Part shown: positions 63,880 through 64,000 of the stretch, in pieces
How the letters are laid out: each line of letters starts with the position of its first letter
How positions within the stretch are numbered: the stretch's first letter is position 1
Assembly: GCA_951640165.1 (NCBI GenBank)
Contig: OX621241.1
Span: 14,017,001 to 14,081,000, forward strand
Source: Pseudoips prasinana
Taxonomy: Eukaryota > Arthropoda > Insecta > Lepidoptera > Nolidae
DNA: 64,000 bases
Direction of reading: 5' to 3'
Translations under genes and position numbers: made by a program
Notes under the pieces: generated by a model
Told to the model about the DNA's origin: nothing
Database searches by the model: none
The model's input: the letters and a program-made list of their open reading frames with translations, nothing else

Positions 63880-64000
63880 GCACCATCTAGTCCAAACTAA
63901 GCAAAGGTAAAGACAACAGATAGGGAAGCAGTTTTTTTTAATATATACGTATAATACACCGAAAACAGCCAGACCAAGGCATGTTCAGGAACACAAAAAC
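63880..64000. other. Window end, possible SINE tail
   Basis: 'agtccaaactaagcaaagg' resembles the reversed A/B SINE tail. Later 'agccagaccaaggcatgttcaggaacacaaa' is similar in layout to the reversed B body. The window ends before it can be judged. Confidence 0.4.

Noticed and set aside
1..64000. CRISPR array, operon, phage or bacterial defence system
   Set aside because: No regularly spaced repeats, no Shine-Dalgarno-led gene series and no such protein families; all recognisable content is insect-type repeats.
1..64000. LTR retrotransposon or endogenous virus
   Set aside because: No paired long terminal repeats, and no protease, integrase or gag/env-type motifs; all reverse-transcriptase pieces are of non-LTR type.

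Overview
This window is AT-rich nuclear DNA from a moth or butterfly (Lepidoptera). That call rests on its repeats, not on a host gene: short non-autonomous Helitrons that start A|TC and end hairpin-CTAG|T, several tRNA-headed SINE families, RTE-type LINE 3' ends with (TGATGA)n tails and the shared 'GTCCANCAGTGGAC' end, an R1-clade LINE tail with poly(A), and TIR-bounded MITEs. The species cannot be named from the sequence.

There is no intact host protein-coding gene. The window reads as intron or intergenic sequence. Three plus-strand signals hint at an intron of a long plus-strand gene: a 45-nt candidate micro-exon at 7183-7227 with both splice sites and symmetric phase, an acceptor fused directly to a donor at 39985/39986 (recursive-splice configuration), and weaker acceptor-bounded reading frames at 46523 and 51344. 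All are inferences needing transcript data.

Layout. 1-7 kb: AT-rich background with a decayed RTE fragment, a Helitron and hairpins. 7-9 kb: candidate micro-exon, a SINE nested in an older repeat, and an RNase H plus zinc-knuckle LINE 3' end. 9-18 kb: (TA)n tracts, a tandem duplication later hit by a LINE-tail insertion, SINEs, Helitrons, a CpG-rich block at 14.1 kb and a GCGC palindrome array at 17.8 kb. 18-26 kb: SINEs, a TA-flanked MITE, short RTE insertions with target-site duplications, and the largest RTE fragment (24695-25723). 26-34 kb: palindromes, a MITE nested in another element, a GC-rich block with a YY1/Pho-type site (31.5 kb), Helitrons and SINEs. 34-46 kb: mostly unannotated, with scattered SINEs (one chimeric), a cluster of nuclear-receptor half-sites at 41.26 kb, and a tail-to-tail SINE pair at 45.1-45.8 kb. 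46-57 kb: LINE tails, a locally triplicated unit, RTE and MITE insertions. 57-64 kb: R1-clade LINE end with a 17-bp target-site duplication, more SINEs and Helitrons, and a 217-codon LINE reverse transcriptase C-terminus.

All recognisable coding sequence belongs to dead, 5'-truncated LINEs. Most annotation is therefore of mobile elements, their junctions and their relative ages. No CRISPR, operon or bacterial-type system is present. I found no convincing new multi-gene system. The best leads are the micro-exon, the recursive splice site and the receptor-site cluster.
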